Assembly: GCA_001873075.1 (NCBI GenBank)
Contig: MNYL01000261.1
Coordinates: forward strand, 1-6,689
DNA from: Fibrobacteres bacterium CG2_30_45_31
Lineage (GTDB): Bacteria; Fibrobacterota; Fibrobacteria; Fibrobacterales; Fibrobacteraceae
Direction of reading: 5' to 3'
Length of the DNA: 6,689 bases
A program made the position numbers and the translations under genes. The notes below the pieces were generated by a model. It saw nothing but the letters and a program-made list of their open reading frames with translations, was not told the origin of the DNA and did not search any database. The number at the start of each line of letters is the position of its first letter. Within the stretch, counting starts at the first letter, position 1. This document shows positions 6,084 to 6,689 of this stretch, one piece after another.

Positions 6084-6689
6084 ATGAAAATAGGCTTCAA
6101 AGCAACTCTCATCGCCTGTCTATTCGCGTCCTATGCTGCTGCAGAAGGAATTTCGATGGGAACCCATGTCGGTGCAGGCTTCGTTAAATTTTGGGATGGT
6201 GATGAATTGAATGATTTTTTGGGTGTCGGTATCACAGGGAGCCTTGATATGAAACTCCCTATCTCCTCTGCTTTTTCTTTCCACCCAGCCGTTGCCTTAA
6301 CATTTCGTTCAGAATCCAAAGAATATAACGATTCCAATTCCTACTTCGGAACCACAACATTGGAATTCTATCAATTCAACTTGGAATTTCCATTCCTTTT
6401 GCAGGCCAATCTCACTGATAGAATCTTTTTAGAAATGGGCCCATTTATTGCCTTAAACATGAAATCGGATGCGTCCTGGATTATAGAGATTGGTGGTCAA
6501 GACTATGCGTTAGATGCTACAGTGAATCAAAAATCGGTAGAAGCAGGACTGATATTTGGAGGCGGATTTTCTATTACTAAAAAGATTGATCTGGGCGCTC
6601 GATTTGCCCTCGGTCTAACCCCACTATTCAAAAAAGTGGAAGATAATACGGAAGAGGATATAGAAGAAGACACAGAGGAAGATAATTCC
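6084..6689 (+). CDS. Small outer-membrane beta-barrel protein, paralogue of the preceding gene (3' end cut by window)
   Basis: The frame is open for 202 codons to the window edge with no stop, so the C-terminus is missing. The start ATG has GGAG (6072-6075) 8 bases upstream. A Sec signal peptide ends A-A-A (18-20), leaving Glu21 as the mature N-terminus. The protein aligns along its length with the preceding one: AEGISMGTHV against AEGLSVGGHV, the shared FRSES/YRSES strand, FLEMGPFIAL against FFEAGPFMSL, and SITKKIDLGARFALGLT against SITQKIDIDARFGLGLT. It is therefore a tandem duplicate and probably also an eight-stranded outer-membrane barrel. It differs in having an acidic Glu/Asp-rich run with repeated TEED (about 186-200), where the neighbour has only a short DDADA turn. 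This is probably an enlarged loop before the last strand. Its role is unknown. Confidence 0.88.
   Translation, partial: MKIGFKATLIACLFASYAAAEGISMGTHVGAGFVKFWDGDELNDFLGVGITGSLDMKLPISSAFSFHPAVALTFRSESKEYNDSNSYFGTTTLEFYQFNLEFPFLLQANLTDRIFLEMGPFIALNMKSDASWIIEIGGQDYALDATVNQKSVEAGLIFGGGFSITKKIDLGARFALGLTPLFKKVEDNTEEDIEEDTEEDNS

Overview
The window looks like chromosomal DNA of a Gram-negative (double-membrane) bacterium. It has a lipoprotein with a lipobox and two signal-peptide-bearing small outer-membrane beta-barrel proteins of a type common in the Fibrobacterota-Chlorobiota-Bacteroidota group. It also has upstream elements resembling the Bacteroidota-type TAnnTTTG promoter box. My best guess is Fibrobacter or a close relative. 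That rests on protein style and recollection, not on a marker gene or a search.

Layout. Bases 1-92 hold no gene I can support, only a very GC-rich perfect hairpin (50-68) just downstream of the first gene. Bases 93-3857, minus strand, encode a large lipoprotein of 1254 residues. Its order is lipoprotein signal, two similar alpha/beta domains, about seven TPR-like helical repeats, a DUF3857-like beta domain, a transglutaminase-like papain-fold domain with Cys, His and Asp all present, and a C-terminal beta domain. A 130-base divergent intergenic region (3861-3990) separates it from gapA and contains a 22-bp near-palindrome, which may be an operator or two back-to-back promoter boxes. gapA (3991-4992, plus strand) is a complete, highly conserved glycolytic glyceraldehyde-3-phosphate dehydrogenase with its own strong terminator.

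A 258-base gene-free leader follows (5049-5306). It holds a short hairpin and some sequence resembling the core of the GEMM-I (cyclic-di-GMP) riboswitch, though the fold is not convincing. Next are two tandem paralogous genes for small eight-stranded outer-membrane barrel proteins: 5307-5942, complete, and 6084 to the window end, truncated by the edge. A terminator and a probable promoter lie between them, so they appear to be separate transcription units.

The genes do not form one operon or pathway. gapA is central metabolism, and the other three products are cell-envelope proteins. I see no mobile element, CRISPR array, RNA gene or clear novel system. The points most worth a second look are the domain architecture of the large lipoprotein, the palindrome in the divergent promoter region, and the leader of the first barrel gene.
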